Shown piece after piece: positions 1 to 8,790 of a stretch of 64,000 bases of DNA (within the stretch, counting starts at the first letter, position 1; each line of letters opens with the position of its first letter). This DNA comes from an uncultured Pseudomonadales bacterium. Lineage in GTDB: Bacteria; Pseudomonadota; Gammaproteobacteria; Pseudomonadales; Azotimanducaceae. The notes under the pieces were generated by a model that was not told the origin of the DNA, did no database searches, and saw only the letters and a program-made list of their open reading frames with translations. Made by a program: the position numbers and the translations under genes. The stretch spans positions 3,544,522 to 3,608,521 of the forward strand of contig CATOTI010000002.1 of the NCBI GenBank assembly GCA_951813295.1, given 5' to 3'.

Positions 1-841
1 TGATCACGAGAAAGGCAGCGGCGGGATGACCAACGGGTGCATTGGCGAACATGACCCGCCCGGCGAGTGACGGGTGTTTCTCGAGATAGGCGTCGAGCTT
101 CGCTCCGCCCTGGTCGAGAAGGAAAATGAACTTGCCGCGCACGTCGTCGAGGCGCGGCCAACCGGTCTGGAGAACCGCGCGTTCGAGCGTGTCATATCGG
201 CCGCGGACATCATCCGGTGTCAGGATTCGGTCGCGGGGTATCGATTCCAGGATTGCCCGGTCGAGCGCGTCGAACACGGCGCTAGTGAACGGCAACGGCA
301 CGACATAACCGGGGTCGGTCAGCCGGGCGTCCTTCGCGTTGAACGACACGGCGATCGGCAGATGGCTTGGATTGGCGATTGAGAAGTCGAGCAATTCGCT
401 TAAGCAACTGTCGAGCGTCAGGCAGGTCGAGCGGTAGTCGACGTCCTGGGCGTGCAGTACCTTGAATCCCGGTTCGTCCAGCTCGCCGAGTGGGTCGAGC
501 GGCGTCGGCAGGTAGCCGGCGTCAAGCATGCGCTCGATACCCGCGGGCGACCGAAACCGGCCACCATGCGGATCGTGAAACACGTCGAGTTCGATCTTTC
601 TCAATCCGAGGGTCAGTTGGTGGGTGAGGGTCGGATGCTGATAGTCGAGCGCGAGTGCCTGTTCCGGCGCGCGCGCCTCGATCATGCGTAACAGCGGTGC
701 CTCGATCGCCTGCTTGTAGCTGTTGTGACTACCGATGACCTGGATCTGGTTGAGGCGCAGCTGGTTGTCCGCGAATGCGCAAGGTGCGAGCACCGTGATG
801 AGCATCGCGACGAGTGGGTTCTTCAAGTGGCTCGATCCCAT
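1..841 (-). CDS. Secreted calcium-dependent PI-PLC-like phosphodiesterase (partial, C-terminus outside window)
   Basis: The minus frame is open from an ATG at 839-841 to the left edge, about 280 residues. The N-terminus has a short basic region and a hydrophobic stretch ending ACAFADNQL, a likely signal peptide. Right after it comes IQVIGSHNSYK, the catalytic-histidine motif of PI-PLC X-type phosphodiesterases, followed by IELDVFHDPHGGRF and VLHAQDVDYRSTC, which fit the bacterial calcium-dependent phosphoinositide phospholipase C family. Proteins of this family are usually exported and cleave phosphodiesters; the true substrate here is unknown. The downstream end is missing, so completeness cannot be judged. 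No linked gene suggests a pathway. Confidence 0.72.
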   Translation of the reverse strand, partial: MGSSHLKNPLVAMLITVLAPCAFADNQLRLNQIQVIGSHNSYKQAIEAPLLRMIEARAPEQALALDYQHPTLTHQLTLGLRKIELDVFHDPHGGRFRSPAGIERMLDAGYLPTPLDPLGELDEPGFKVLHAQDVDYRSTCLTLDSCLSELLDFSIANPSHLPIAVSFNAKDARLTDPGYVVPLPFTSAVFDALDRAILESIPRDRILTPDDVRGRYDTLERAVLQTGWPRLDDVRGKFIFLLDQGGAKLDAYLEKHPSLAGRVMFANAPVGHPAAAFLVI

Positions 842-896
842 GTGACCAGCATGCACATTTGTATCGCGACGCGATGAATCTGAGATGTATTCGTGC

Positions 897-1739
897 TCAT
901 CGGCGCCGACGCACCCTGCGGGCGAGGTAGAACGTGATGGCGAGGGTGAGCGGGAAACCGAGCCACACGAGAATGCTGCCGCAAGCGAAAGCGAACCGCT
1001 GCGAGGCGGGCGTTTCCGCGCGCGGTGATCGAGTAGGTTCGAAGAAAGTGGTGCTGTAGAGGTTTGGCATCGTCTCGAAGCGCTCCTGCATTCGTGCAAT
1101 CCAAACGCGCAGGCGCTCGAGCGAAGGGTGCGCGCGAACCACGTCGAGTGGCGGCACGGGGATGGAGCTAAGCATCTGCACGATGCCGAAGAGTTGCAGG
1201 TCGACGACGTTGACGTCCTCGCCGCCGAAGTAATCGCCGTCACCGAGCAATGCCTGGAGCCGGCCGTAGTCTTCAAGCGTCTCCTCGTCGGACGCGCGGC
1301 CATAGACGCGGCGCCCGAACGTGATCACCGAGAAGAAATAGAACGTCGTGAAGGCGCGCCAGAACGGATTCCAGAGCCGCCGGAAGCGCGACGGATGCTC
1401 TTCGTTGATGCATGAGAAACCTCGCCAGAAAGCGAATCGGCCGTTGCGCCGATGCATCGCGCTCCCGGTTTGGGCTTTGCGTAGCGCGCGTCGCTCGTCT
1501 TGGCCGAGTGCCGGGAATCCGAGCGCGACGAGTATTCGTTCGGAATCGGCTAGCCAGGAACCGCCGTCGATCCGCGCCATCGGCATCAGCACGCCCGTTC
1601 GGCGGAACACTTCGAATGGTGGAAGTGTGCTGAGCACATAGGCGATTCGCTTTTCGTGGAGCCCCAGAAGAACCGCTTGTACCCAGGGCGAATGATCGAC
1701 GCCGTAGAGTTCGACGTGGTTTACGTCCGACGTGGACAT
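897..1739 (-). CDS. Glutathione S-transferase-like protein with C-terminal membrane anchor
   Basis: This 280-residue protein starts with a thioredoxin-fold-like stretch (VELYGVDHSPWVQAV) followed by an all-helical part, as in the GST superfamily. The final 35 residues contain one hydrophobic segment (SILVWLGFPLTLAITFYLA) and an arginine-rich end, so it should be tail-anchored with the GST part in the cytoplasm. The ATG at 1739 was chosen because the family-like sequence begins there; upstream codons in this frame overlap the preceding ureohydrolase. It lies 22 bp after that gene, probably in one transcript. Substrate is unknown, and the usual catalytic Ser/Cys context is not obvious. Confidence 0.6.
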   Translation of the reverse strand: MSTSDVNHVELYGVDHSPWVQAVLLGLHEKRIAYVLSTLPPFEVFRRTGVLMPMARIDGGSWLADSERILVALGFPALGQDERRALRKAQTGSAMHRRNGRFAFWRGFSCINEEHPSRFRRLWNPFWRAFTTFYFFSVITFGRRVYGRASDEETLEDYGRLQALLGDGDYFGGEDVNVVDLQLFGIVQMLSSIPVPPLDVVRAHPSLERLRVWIARMQERFETMPNLYSTTFFEPTRSPRAETPASQRFAFACGSILVWLGFPLTLAITFYLARRVRRRR

Positions 1740-1761
1740 AGGGGCTGTATCCGATTCGATG

Positions 1762-2715
1762 TCAGCGGTACTCGACGCCTGGCAAGACACACAACATCTC
1801 ATAGAGAAGATTCGCGCCGACGAGCGACGTGTTGCCGCTCGTGTCGTACTGGGGCGCCACTTCGACCAGATCGCCGCCGACGAGATCGAGACCTTGGCAA
1901 CCACGGATCACCTCGAGCCCTTGCGCCGCGGAAAGCCCGGCGATTTCTGGCGTTCCGGTCCCCGGCGCAACGCTCGGGTCGAGCCCGTCGATATCGAACG
2001 AGAGATACACGGGGCCGGGGCCGAGTTGATCGCGAACTTCCGCCATCAAGGGTGTCAACGACCGGTGCCAGCACTCTTCCGCCGCTACGACTCGGAATCC
2101 CTGATCGCGACACCAGTCGAAATCTTCCGCTGTATAGCCTGTCCCGCGCAGACCGATTTGCACGACGCGCTGCCCATCCAGCAACCCTTCCTCGACCGCG
2201 CGTCTGAACGGCGTTCCGTGCGCGATGGGTTCGCCGAACATGTGATCGTTGACGTCGGCATGGGCGTCCACATGAACGAGCCCGATCGGCCCATGGCGAC
2301 GATGCAACGCACGAAGAATCGGCAGCACGATCGTGTGGTCGCCGCCGAGGGTCAGCGGCTTACACCCTTCGCTGATGATGTCGTCGTAAGCGCGTTCGAT
2401 GATCTGGATGCTCTTTTCGAGGTTGAATGTATTGATCGCCACGTCGCCGATGTCGGCGACCTTCAGGCTATCGAACGGTGCTGCGCGCGTGGCCATGTTG
2501 TATGGGCGCAAAAGCGCTGATTCGGCGCGAATACCGCGTGGGCCGAAACGTGCGCCGGGCCGGTTCGACGTGCCGATATCGAAGGGCACGCCGACGAAGC
2601 AGACGTCGAGGCCGGCCGCGCTCGGCTGGGTGGGTAGGCGCATCATCGTCGCGGGACCAGCAAAGCGCGGCATCGCGTTGCCGCCGAGGGGTTCTGGGTA
2701 TGACTCTTGATTCAC
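1762..2715 (-). CDS. gbuA: Ureohydrolase, probably guanidinobutyrase (agmatinase family)
   Basis: At 317 residues this has the normal length for the arginase/agmatinase superfamily. It shows all manganese-binding motifs: LGGDHT near residue 125, HVDAHADVND near 149 and SFDIDGLDPS near 239. The N-terminus (EPLGGNAMPRFAGPATMMRLP) and the stretch FDSLKVADIGDVAINTFN resemble guanidinobutyrases such as Pseudomonas GbuA more than E. coli SpeB. The expected reaction is 4-guanidinobutanoate to 4-aminobutanoate plus urea in the cytosol. The GST-like gene follows it, and a P450 is divergently oriented. The family call is firm; the choice between guanidinobutyrase and agmatinase is inference from memory of family sequences. 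Confidence 0.85.
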   Translation of the reverse strand: MNQESYPEPLGGNAMPRFAGPATMMRLPTQPSAAGLDVCFVGVPFDIGTSNRPGARFGPRGIRAESALLRPYNMATRAAPFDSLKVADIGDVAINTFNLEKSIQIIERAYDDIISEGCKPLTLGGDHTIVLPILRALHRRHGPIGLVHVDAHADVNDHMFGEPIAHGTPFRRAVEEGLLDGQRVVQIGLRGTGYTAEDFDWCRDQGFRVVAAEECWHRSLTPLMAEVRDQLGPGPVYLSFDIDGLDPSVAPGTGTPEIAGLSAAQGLEVIRGCQGLDLVGGDLVEVAPQYDTSGNTSLVGANLLYEMLCVLPGVEYR

Positions 2716-2864
2716 GGCGTGGTCCTCGTGGTTCGACGCGACGGTTTGCGAAGACGTCGAGTGCCAGTAGTCTCGATCCTCATCACGTCGCGACGGCTAA
2801 GCTACCGCGCGGGTGCGACGGATGGCGAGGAGAGCGTCGAACAACGAGCAGATCGAGAGGGTGT

Positions 2865-4016
2865 ATGAAATTCTTCGAACCGGAACTGCTTCAGGATCCT
2901 TATCCGACGTTTGCGAGGTGGCAGGCGGACCACCCGATCTGGCGGGCCGACGACAGCGGGCATTGGGTTCTCACCCGACATGACGACGTGCGATCGGTGC
3001 TGAAGAACTCGTCCGAGTATTCGTCGAAAGCGATGGGCGATGGATCGAATCCTCTACCGCTCTTGACCGACGATCCGCCAAAACACACACAACTGCGCAA
3101 GCTCGTCGATCGAGCGTTCACGCGTCGCATGCTCAAACTCATGGAAGATTGGGTCGATGAGTTGGCCCACGAGATGGTGGCGAGTCTCGACGTAGGCACG
3201 CCGCTCGACATTGTGCAGAAGCTCACGATTCCGCTGCCGGTCGCCGTGATCGCGCGAATGATGGGCATCCCGGCCGAGCGGTCGGAGGACTTCAAGCGAT
3301 GGTCGGACGCGCTGACGGGCACGCTTGCGGGGGTATCGCTCGCCGAACGTGAACGTGATGTTTTCGAGATGGCGACGTTCTTCCAGTCGCTGATTCCCGA
3401 GCGGCGAAACTCGCCGAGCGACGACCTCGTGAGCGCGGTCGTCAACGCGGAGATCGACGGTGAGCGGTTGACTGACCAGGAAATCGTCGGCTTCAACATC
3501 CTGCTCCTGATCGCCGGTAACGAAACGACGACGAACCTTCTCGGCAACCTCCTTAACGTGTTGCTCGACCGACCCGACCTCTGGGATCAGCTCAAGGCCG
3601 ACCCGAACCTCGTCGACGCGGCGGTCGAGGAAACGCTGCGCTTCGACGGACCTGTGCAGTTCCTCATGCGGCGAGCGCAGAAGCCGATGCACTACCACGG
3701 CCAGGATGTTGCAGTCGGTGAGACGGTGGCGGTGGTGATGGCGGCGGCGAACCGTGATCCGGACGTCTACGAGAACCCGACGGAGTTTCGCCTCGATCGG
3801 GAACGCAATCACCACCACACCTTCGGCTTCGGCGTGCATTTCTGCATCGGCGCACCACTCGCACGAATGGAGGCGCGCCTGACGATGCGAGCCTTGCTCG
3901 AACGGTTCGTCGCGATTCGTCGTCCGGCCGATCCACCGGGAGTGGACGAGCGAGTGCCGTCTCATCTCTTGCGCGGATTCCATCACCTGTGGGTGGCGTT
4001 CGACGAGGCGAGCTGA
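2865..4016 (+). CDS. Cytochrome P450, soluble bacterial type
   Basis: The predicted protein has 383 residues, usual for soluble bacterial P450s, and starts MKFFEPELLQDPYPTFARW, so the ATG at 2865 is preferred over in-frame codons upstream. It has the I-helix oxygen-activation motif AGNETTTN, the ExxR motif in EETLRFDGP and the haem-ligand loop FGFGVHFCIGAPLAR with its cysteine. There is no membrane anchor, so it should act in the cytosol as a class I monooxygenase needing a ferredoxin and reductase. Neither partner is in this window. The substrate cannot be predicted. It is divergent from the guanidinobutyrase. Confidence 0.93.
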   Translation: MKFFEPELLQDPYPTFARWQADHPIWRADDSGHWVLTRHDDVRSVLKNSSEYSSKAMGDGSNPLPLLTDDPPKHTQLRKLVDRAFTRRMLKLMEDWVDELAHEMVASLDVGTPLDIVQKLTIPLPVAVIARMMGIPAERSEDFKRWSDALTGTLAGVSLAERERDVFEMATFFQSLIPERRNSPSDDLVSAVVNAEIDGERLTDQEIVGFNILLLIAGNETTTNLLGNLLNVLLDRPDLWDQLKADPNLVDAAVEETLRFDGPVQFLMRRAQKPMHYHGQDVAVGETVAVVMAAANRDPDVYENPTEFRLDRERNHHHTFGFGVHFCIGAPLARMEARLTMRALLERFVAIRRPADPPGVDERVPSHLLRGFHHLWVAFDEAS

Positions 4017-4040
4017 AGCTCGAAGGCGAGCTGAAGCTCG
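4007..4040 (+). repeat. Two direct copies of a 16-bp palindromic unit at the P450 3' end
   Basis: GGCGAGCTGAAGCTCG occurs at 4007-4022 and again at 4025-4040, an 18-bp period. Each copy contains CGAGCT and AGCTCG around a 2-base spacer, so each can fold. The first copy overlaps the P450 stop codon. This may be a small duplication or a weak transcript-end structure; there is no T-run after it. Confidence 0.5.
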
Positions 4041-4269
4041 TTCTCGTCAGCGAATCCGATGTGTAGTGTTCGGTCGTCTTCCATCGAGCAATCGGGATGG
4101 TCGCACGCCAGCCACCCGAGGTTCGCCGGCACCAGCGTTTACCTGGTCGACCGCAAGGCCACGTCCTACCGCGTCATTTCGTTCCGCGGCCGCGATAACC
4201 CATGACTCTTGGTCTTAACCCACGAGACCGGCATCCAAAAGCTCGGCCGCTTACGGCAAAGTAACGGCC

Positions 4270-5511
4270 GTGGATAAGGACGACGTTTCAATAGGGTCTT
4301 TGTTGGCGACTGCCGCGGATCTCAAACAGCAGCTCGCGTTCGTTGAACGAGAAATCGCCCAGCGCTCCGAAGACCCCGCGGCGCTTGCAACAGAGCTGCG
4401 CACGATGCGCAGCTACGCGGCCTCGGCAACCGACGCCGACTGCGTTTCGCGTGCCACCCAAGCACTGAACCGCTATGGCTTCACGGTCATCGACGACGTC
4501 ATCCCCGAAGAGGACGTCCCGGCATTGCGCGAAGAAGCGGAGGCGGCCGAGATCACCATCGCCGAGAATCAGCAGGCGGTGCGCGCCCTGATGGACGCGG
4601 CGGCGGCGTGCGGCGAGCCGCCGGAGTCGGCGCTTAAGCGAGAGCTACCGTCGGGGGTCGAGTTACGGCCCGTGCGCCGGCGCGGCCTTGCGCCCAAGAC
4701 GCCCAACGACATCATCTGGCTGCCCAAGTACGCACAACATCTGGCGCATCTGACGCTGATTGCGATTGCCAAGCGGCTGCTGGACGATCACTTGCGCATC
4801 GCGCAGCTCCATCTGAGACCCATCAAGCCGGGGGGATTCGGCGATGCACGCCACAACGGCCGTCCGGACACCCGCAGGTGGCACACCGACTGGCCGCATG
4901 ACCTGTCCGCCTACGGCGCAGGCAACGCGCGCCTGAACGTCGGCTGCATCCGCCAGCCGTTTCCGGACGTCCCGATGTGCCTCGTCATGATCTGGTACCT
5001 GACCGATGTCGATGAGGATACGGCGGGAACCTTCGTCGTCCCCGGATCGCATCGCGATCCGCGCAATCCCCGCGGACCAGGTGACGACATCAGCGTGTAA
5101 TCGCCTCTCCCTGGCGACCTCCAGGTGACAGCCAAGGCTGGCTCTGTCTTCATCCAAGACTCGCGCACATGGCACGCGTCGGCCGCGCACAATCTAGGCC
5201 CGAAGCGCGTCGCTATCGTCAATCGTTGGGCGCCGTGGTGGCTCGCCGTTGACGACTACGCGCCGGGCGGCGTCATGGACACCGTGTGTAGGCCGATCAA
5301 CCTGACCGAGTATCACGCGTTGCCCAAGGCGCTGCAGCCGTACATGCGGCATGTGTGCGCCGAGGTCGAGGACACCTTGCAACCGGAGGTCCTCGAGCGT
5401 GCAAGCGCGGCGTTAGAGCGCACGCGTTGGGGCCTTCGTTTCCTGGAGGAGCGCCCGGACCAGGTGGCGGCTCGCAACGAGCATATCCGCGTGCGGATCC
5501 GCACCGACTGA
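4270..5511 (+). pseudogene. Phytanoyl-CoA dioxygenase (PhyH) family gene interrupted by in-frame TAA
   Basis: Two open segments, 4270-5097 and 5101-5511, lie in one reading frame separated only by TAA at 5098-5100. Together they encode a PhyH-family Fe(II)/2-oxoglutarate dioxygenase of about 412 residues. The first part contains the HxD metal motif in RWHTDWPHD and the strand FVVPGSHRDPRNPRG. The second part holds the distal histidine in FIQDSRTWHASAAHN. The truncated product would therefore lack one metal ligand and should be inactive unless the stop is read through. GTG at 4270 is the assigned start. The gene lies beside recombinase debris, in keeping with local decay. A sequencing error at one base is the main alternative. 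Confidence 0.75.
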
Positions 5512-5586
5512 GTCGGAGTCGACGCTCATCGGGACGCATTCGGCTTCAGACGGAGGAGAAGCCCCGGATTCGCGATAACTAGATTG

Positions 5587-5730
5587 ACGGAAAAAGGGCT
5601 CGATCCCGCCGGCTACGGCACGCATTCATTGCGGCGAACGAAGGCGTCGCTCATCTATGCCGAGCGAAAAACCTGCATGCAGTTCAGCTACTGCTGGGCC
5701 GCACGAAACGCAAACCGATCGTAACTACCG
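5587..5730 (+). pseudogene. Remnant of a tyrosine recombinase (phage integrase) C-terminus
   Basis: From 5587 one plus frame reads TEKGLDPAGYGTHSLRRTKA and then SLIYAER. A shift of frame near 5668 continues KNLHAVQLLLGRTK. This matches the catalytic-domain end of phage-type integrases, where GTHSLRRTKASLIY carries the H-x-L-R pair and KNLRAVQLLLGHTK precedes the catalytic tyrosine. No upstream integrase sequence and no intact tyrosine region remain, so it cannot function. It marks an old mobile-element insertion between the broken PhyH gene and the ABM gene. Recognition rests on recalled family motifs over about 45 residues. Confidence 0.7.
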
Positions 5731-5747
5731 CGGAAGGAGAACCACCC

Positions 5748-6137
5748 ATGACGGTGATCATTGCCGGGACGCTGGACCTCGAGGACCCGGGCCAGCTCAA
5801 GGAGATGCTGCTCGCCGCGCGCCCTCATATCGAAGGCGCGCTGCGGGAAGAGGGGTGCATCGAATATGCCTGGACGGAGGACCACCTGAACCCGGGCCGC
5901 TTGTACGTCTACGAGGAGTGGACCTCGTCAGAAGCCTTGGAAGCACACCTGCGCGATCACTGGTACGACGACATGCGTGCGCACCTCGCCGAGTATCCGT
6001 TCAAGGCGGAGCGTCGGCGCGTGACCAAGAAGTACCGGGTCGATCTGGAAGAGCCGGTTTACGACGACAGCGGCGTCGCGCGCGGACACTTCACGAGCTC
6101 GGTTACTGTCGTTGGGGACGGAACAGAGACTTGCTGA
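5748..6137 (+). CDS. ABM-domain (antibiotic biosynthesis monooxygenase-like) small protein
   Basis: A 129-residue protein whose first 95 residues have the ferredoxin-like alpha/beta pattern of the ABM family: IIAGTLDLEDPGQLKEM, then EEGCIEYAWTEDHLNPGRLYVYEEW, then LEAHLRDHWYDDMRAHL. A strong ribosome binding site (AAGGAG) lies 9 bases before the ATG. Members are usually dimeric cytosolic enzymes that oxidise quinol-like aromatic compounds or degrade haem, often without a cofactor. The substrate is unknown. It is the one apparently intact gene in a decayed stretch between recombinase debris and a VOC-like fragment. Confidence 0.75.
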   Translation: MTVIIAGTLDLEDPGQLKEMLLAARPHIEGALREEGCIEYAWTEDHLNPGRLYVYEEWTSSEALEAHLRDHWYDDMRAHLAEYPFKAERRRVTKKYRVDLEEPVYDDSGVARGHFTSSVTVVGDGTETC

Positions 6138-6665
6138 CCGTCACCAACGGGCCCTGAGCGGACATCAGATGCGTTGTTGCGGGTAATTTCGGACCGGTAC
6201 CAGTGATGGATCTTGCGATTGCAGAGCGGGTGGCATCAGGTTTCGTATTGATCGTCCATAGTCGACGCGAGTTGGATTTGTCACGCACCTCACCGAGGTG
6301 CATGTATCGAGCGCTGATTGGGGTGCGACGCAGACGCTGTATGACGACGTCGTGCAATTGGATCACCAGTCCGACGCGACCTATCAGATCGGCGAGACCC
6401 GTGTTCTCGTTGAGCCCGAGGTTCAGCCGTACCATCGAGATCGGATTCATACCCTAGTGTTCGCCGCGTCGGATCGATCATTATTTTGAGCCCGAATCGA
6501 AAGCCCAGCATTCATCTGCGGCGAGCGGATGTCTGTTGCTTGAGTTTTCCGTGCGACGCGCGCTACCTCGAGCGCCCGGTCGTGCCCCCGTCGGGCAATC
6601 CATCGGGCCGAGGCAGGCTAATCGCATGAGCGCGGGGACGTTCTGGGCGCCCGAGCGACTTAACG
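6138..6665. other. Gene-poor stretch with one possible coding fragment
   Basis: No intact gene is visible in these 528 bases. Apart from the VOC-like fragment listed separately, frames on both strands are short and unfamiliar. I see no tRNA-like fold or strong hairpin. It adjoins the integrase remnant region and is probably degraded accessory DNA. Confidence 0.5.
6280..6489 (+). pseudogene. Possible glyoxalase/VOC-family fragment
   Basis: The frame from 6280 reads THLTEVHVSSADWGATQTLY then DDVVQLDHQSDATYQIGETR and ends at TGA 6487-6489. The spacing of a strand with a histidine, an 'xxTLYDDVVQL' helix and a following strand resembles half of a vicinal-oxygen-chelate module. A TAG lies in frame at 6259-6261 and no good start or ribosome binding site precedes it. 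If real it is only a remnant of about 70 residues. The assignment is weak and could be chance. Confidence 0.25.
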
Positions 6666-7529
6666 TCAAAGCTTCGAACGATAGTCGTCCCAACGCCCGC
6701 AAGCGGCCAGCATCGCGTCAAAACGCGCCTGTAGTTGGGTCGCTGTTTCCGGATGGGTGAAGATGTAGGCGTCGTCTCTGCGAATCGCGTCCACGACCAT
6801 GTCGCCAACGGTCGCAGGATCGAGTGCCGTAGACATCATGGCATTCTTCCTCTGCTCACGTTCCGCGGCTGGAACATCGGATGACAACAACTGGTTGGCC
6901 GTGTCCACGTCGCCGGAAAGACCATTCGGCCGGTTGCGGCCGGACTCCAGGATATTCGTGCGCACGAGATTCGGGCACAGAACCGAGACGCCTATGCCGT
7001 CGGCTGCGAGATCCTGGCGCATGGATTCGGACAGACCAACGACAGCAAACTTGCTCGCGTTGTACACGCTGAGGTTGGCGATGCCGATCTGTCCCGCCAT
7101 GGAGGCGGTGTTGACGAAGTGCCCGCCCTCGCCGCGATTACGCATACGCTCCGCACAGGTCACGATGCCGTTGACCACTCCATCGAGGTTCACACCGAGT
7201 ACCCAGTCCCAGTCCCGGTAGGTCATGTCCGCGATGTGACCGCCGACCCCCACGCCAGCGTTGTTACACACGATCTGCACGTTGCCGAAGTCGCGCTCGA
7301 TCTGATCGACGACCTCGGCGAATTGCGCACGATCCGTTACGTCGAGTTGTATCGGCATGATGTCGGCATTGGACTCTCCGAAACTCTCCGCCGCGGCCGC
7401 CAGTGGGCCTTCTTCGATATCCGCAATGGCGACCCGCACACCGTTCGCGGCAAGACTCTGGCACATGGCATAGCCAATCCCGCTCGCGCCCCCGGTCACG
7501 AGCGCAACCCTTCCTTCGATCTGATCCAT
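6666..7529 (-). CDS. Short-chain dehydrogenase/reductase (SDR)
   Basis: This 287-residue protein begins with the Rossmann motif VALVTGGASGIG near residue 9, has the CNNAGVGVGG motif near 88, a catalytic serine in NTASMAGQIG and the YNASK catalytic pair near 160. These are the marks of a classical NAD(P)(H)-dependent SDR. An acidic residue after the second strand (IADIEEG) suggests NAD preference. It should oxidise or reduce a hydroxyl/keto group in the cytosol; the substrate is unknown. It is transcribed away from the neighbouring PhyH gene, with a small palindrome between them. Confidence 0.9.
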   Translation of the reverse strand: MDQIEGRVALVTGGASGIGYAMCQSLAANGVRVAIADIEEGPLAAAAESFGESNADIMPIQLDVTDRAQFAEVVDQIERDFGNVQIVCNNAGVGVGGHIADMTYRDWDWVLGVNLDGVVNGIVTCAERMRNRGEGGHFVNTASMAGQIGIANLSVYNASKFAVVGLSESMRQDLAADGIGVSVLCPNLVRTNILESGRNRPNGLSGDVDTANQLLSSDVPAAEREQRKNAMMSTALDPATVGDMVVDAIRRDDAYIFTHPETATQLQARFDAMLAACGRWDDYRSKL

Positions 7530-7598
7530 GTCGAATTCCTTTGACGAACCTGGGTGCGTCGAGCATACAGCGACCGCGGCCTGGCCAATTCTCCATCT

Positions 7599-7612
7599 GT
7601 GCGATTTCGCAC
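7599..7612. promoter_or_regulatory. 14-bp near-perfect palindrome between divergent genes
   Basis: GTGCGATTTCGCAC is symmetric in six bases on each side of a TT spacer and lies in the 225-bp interval between the SDR and the divergent PhyH gene. It could be a regulator binding site or chance. No cognate regulator is adjacent. Confidence 0.25.
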
Positions 7613-7784
7613 GTTGTTCCAGCGCAGTTCGCCGGGCGGGTCCGGTGCCCCGGCTCCGATGCGCCTAACTCGATGCTCGGCCGCACGGGCAGAGACACGA
7701 ATCGCTACCAGTCGATCGTGTAAGCGTGCCGCGTCCTCACGGGGCTGATCGAGCGTGAGTTGGAGCGGCTCGCTGAACGGTCGT

Positions 7785-8741
7785 ATGTGTCCGCTGTCGG
7801 CTAGCTTGAGGCGCCCAATCATCACGGCTATCGTCACGATCCTTCCGCAGCCTGTAACAGCACCATTGACCACAGAAGGCATCGCTCAGCACATACTCGA
7901 TCACGGTTACTTCATCCTGGAAAACGCGATCGAGCAAACGCTCTGCGACGACCTCATGACGGAGATCGAGCGTCTCGAACAGTGCGCCGCGCCCCGGAGC
8001 CTGGACAACGACTTCCACGGCCACCGCACTACCCGTTTCTACGACGTGCTGAATCTTGGTGACGTCTGGCAGAAGCTGCCTGTACACGATTCAATCCTAC
8101 CTGTCGCTCGGGCGGTGCTGGGCGAAGACTGCCTGCTGAACACCTACGGCACCTCCATCATCAACCCCGGTGAAACACGACAGCGCATGCACGTCGATGA
8201 CGGTCCATTTCTGGGCGGTGGCAACAAGCGCTTTGGCGGCGGCAACATCAGCCTGATCCATCGACCCCGCCTGTACGACGACGGCCCGCGCGTCCCGATC
8301 ATCCTCAACACCATGCTGGCCCTGTGCGATTTCACGGAGGAAAATGGCGCCACCCGATTCGTCCCGCAATCGAACCTGCAGCCCTACCCTCGCCGGAACG
8401 GACCGGACGAATGGTACGAACGCAGCGTCCCGGCGGTGATGTCACAAGGCAGCGTGCTGTTCTTCGAGGGCCAGTGCTTTCATGGCGGCGGCGACAATGT
8501 CACCAATCGGCGCCGCTACGCGGTGACCGTCGACTACTGCGCCGGATTCCTGCGCAGTCAGGAGAACTTCATACTCAGTACCGCAAAGGAAAAGTTGCGT
8601 GCCTTCAACGATGACCTGCAACAGCTGGTGGGGCTAAGAACCAGTCGCGGCGGACTCGGACACGTTTATCACCACAACCCGGACGATCTGCAAAAGCACG
8701 TTGCCATGGCCACTACGCCGATAGGGCCCGAGCGCGAGTAG
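7785..8741 (+). CDS. Phytanoyl-CoA dioxygenase (PhyH) family protein
   Basis: About 318 residues of a PhyH-like Fe(II)/2-oxoglutarate dioxygenase. The HxD metal pair is in RMHVDDGPF, the distal histidine is in FEGQCFHGGGDNVTNRRR, and the arginine-rich stretch after it suits 2-oxoglutarate binding. LNTMLALCDFTEENGATRFV is the usual core strand region. The start is uncertain: ATG 7785 is used, but an in-frame GTG at 7755 would add ten residues and the family-like sequence only begins around 7870. The substrate is unknown. It is one of three PhyH genes in the window, and the three are not close copies of one another. Confidence 0.82.
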   Translation: MCPLSASLRRPIITAIVTILPQPVTAPLTTEGIAQHILDHGYFILENAIEQTLCDDLMTEIERLEQCAAPRSLDNDFHGHRTTRFYDVLNLGDVWQKLPVHDSILPVARAVLGEDCLLNTYGTSIINPGETRQRMHVDDGPFLGGGNKRFGGGNISLIHRPRLYDDGPRVPIILNTMLALCDFTEENGATRFVPQSNLQPYPRRNGPDEWYERSVPAVMSQGSVLFFEGQCFHGGGDNVTNRRRYAVTVDYCAGFLRSQENFILSTAKEKLRAFNDDLQQLVGLRTSRGGLGHVYHHNPDDLQKHVAMATTPIGPERE

Positions 8742-8790
8742 TTTCCCAAAAACTTCACCGGAAAGCCGATTACCGAGGGCACGGAACTCG

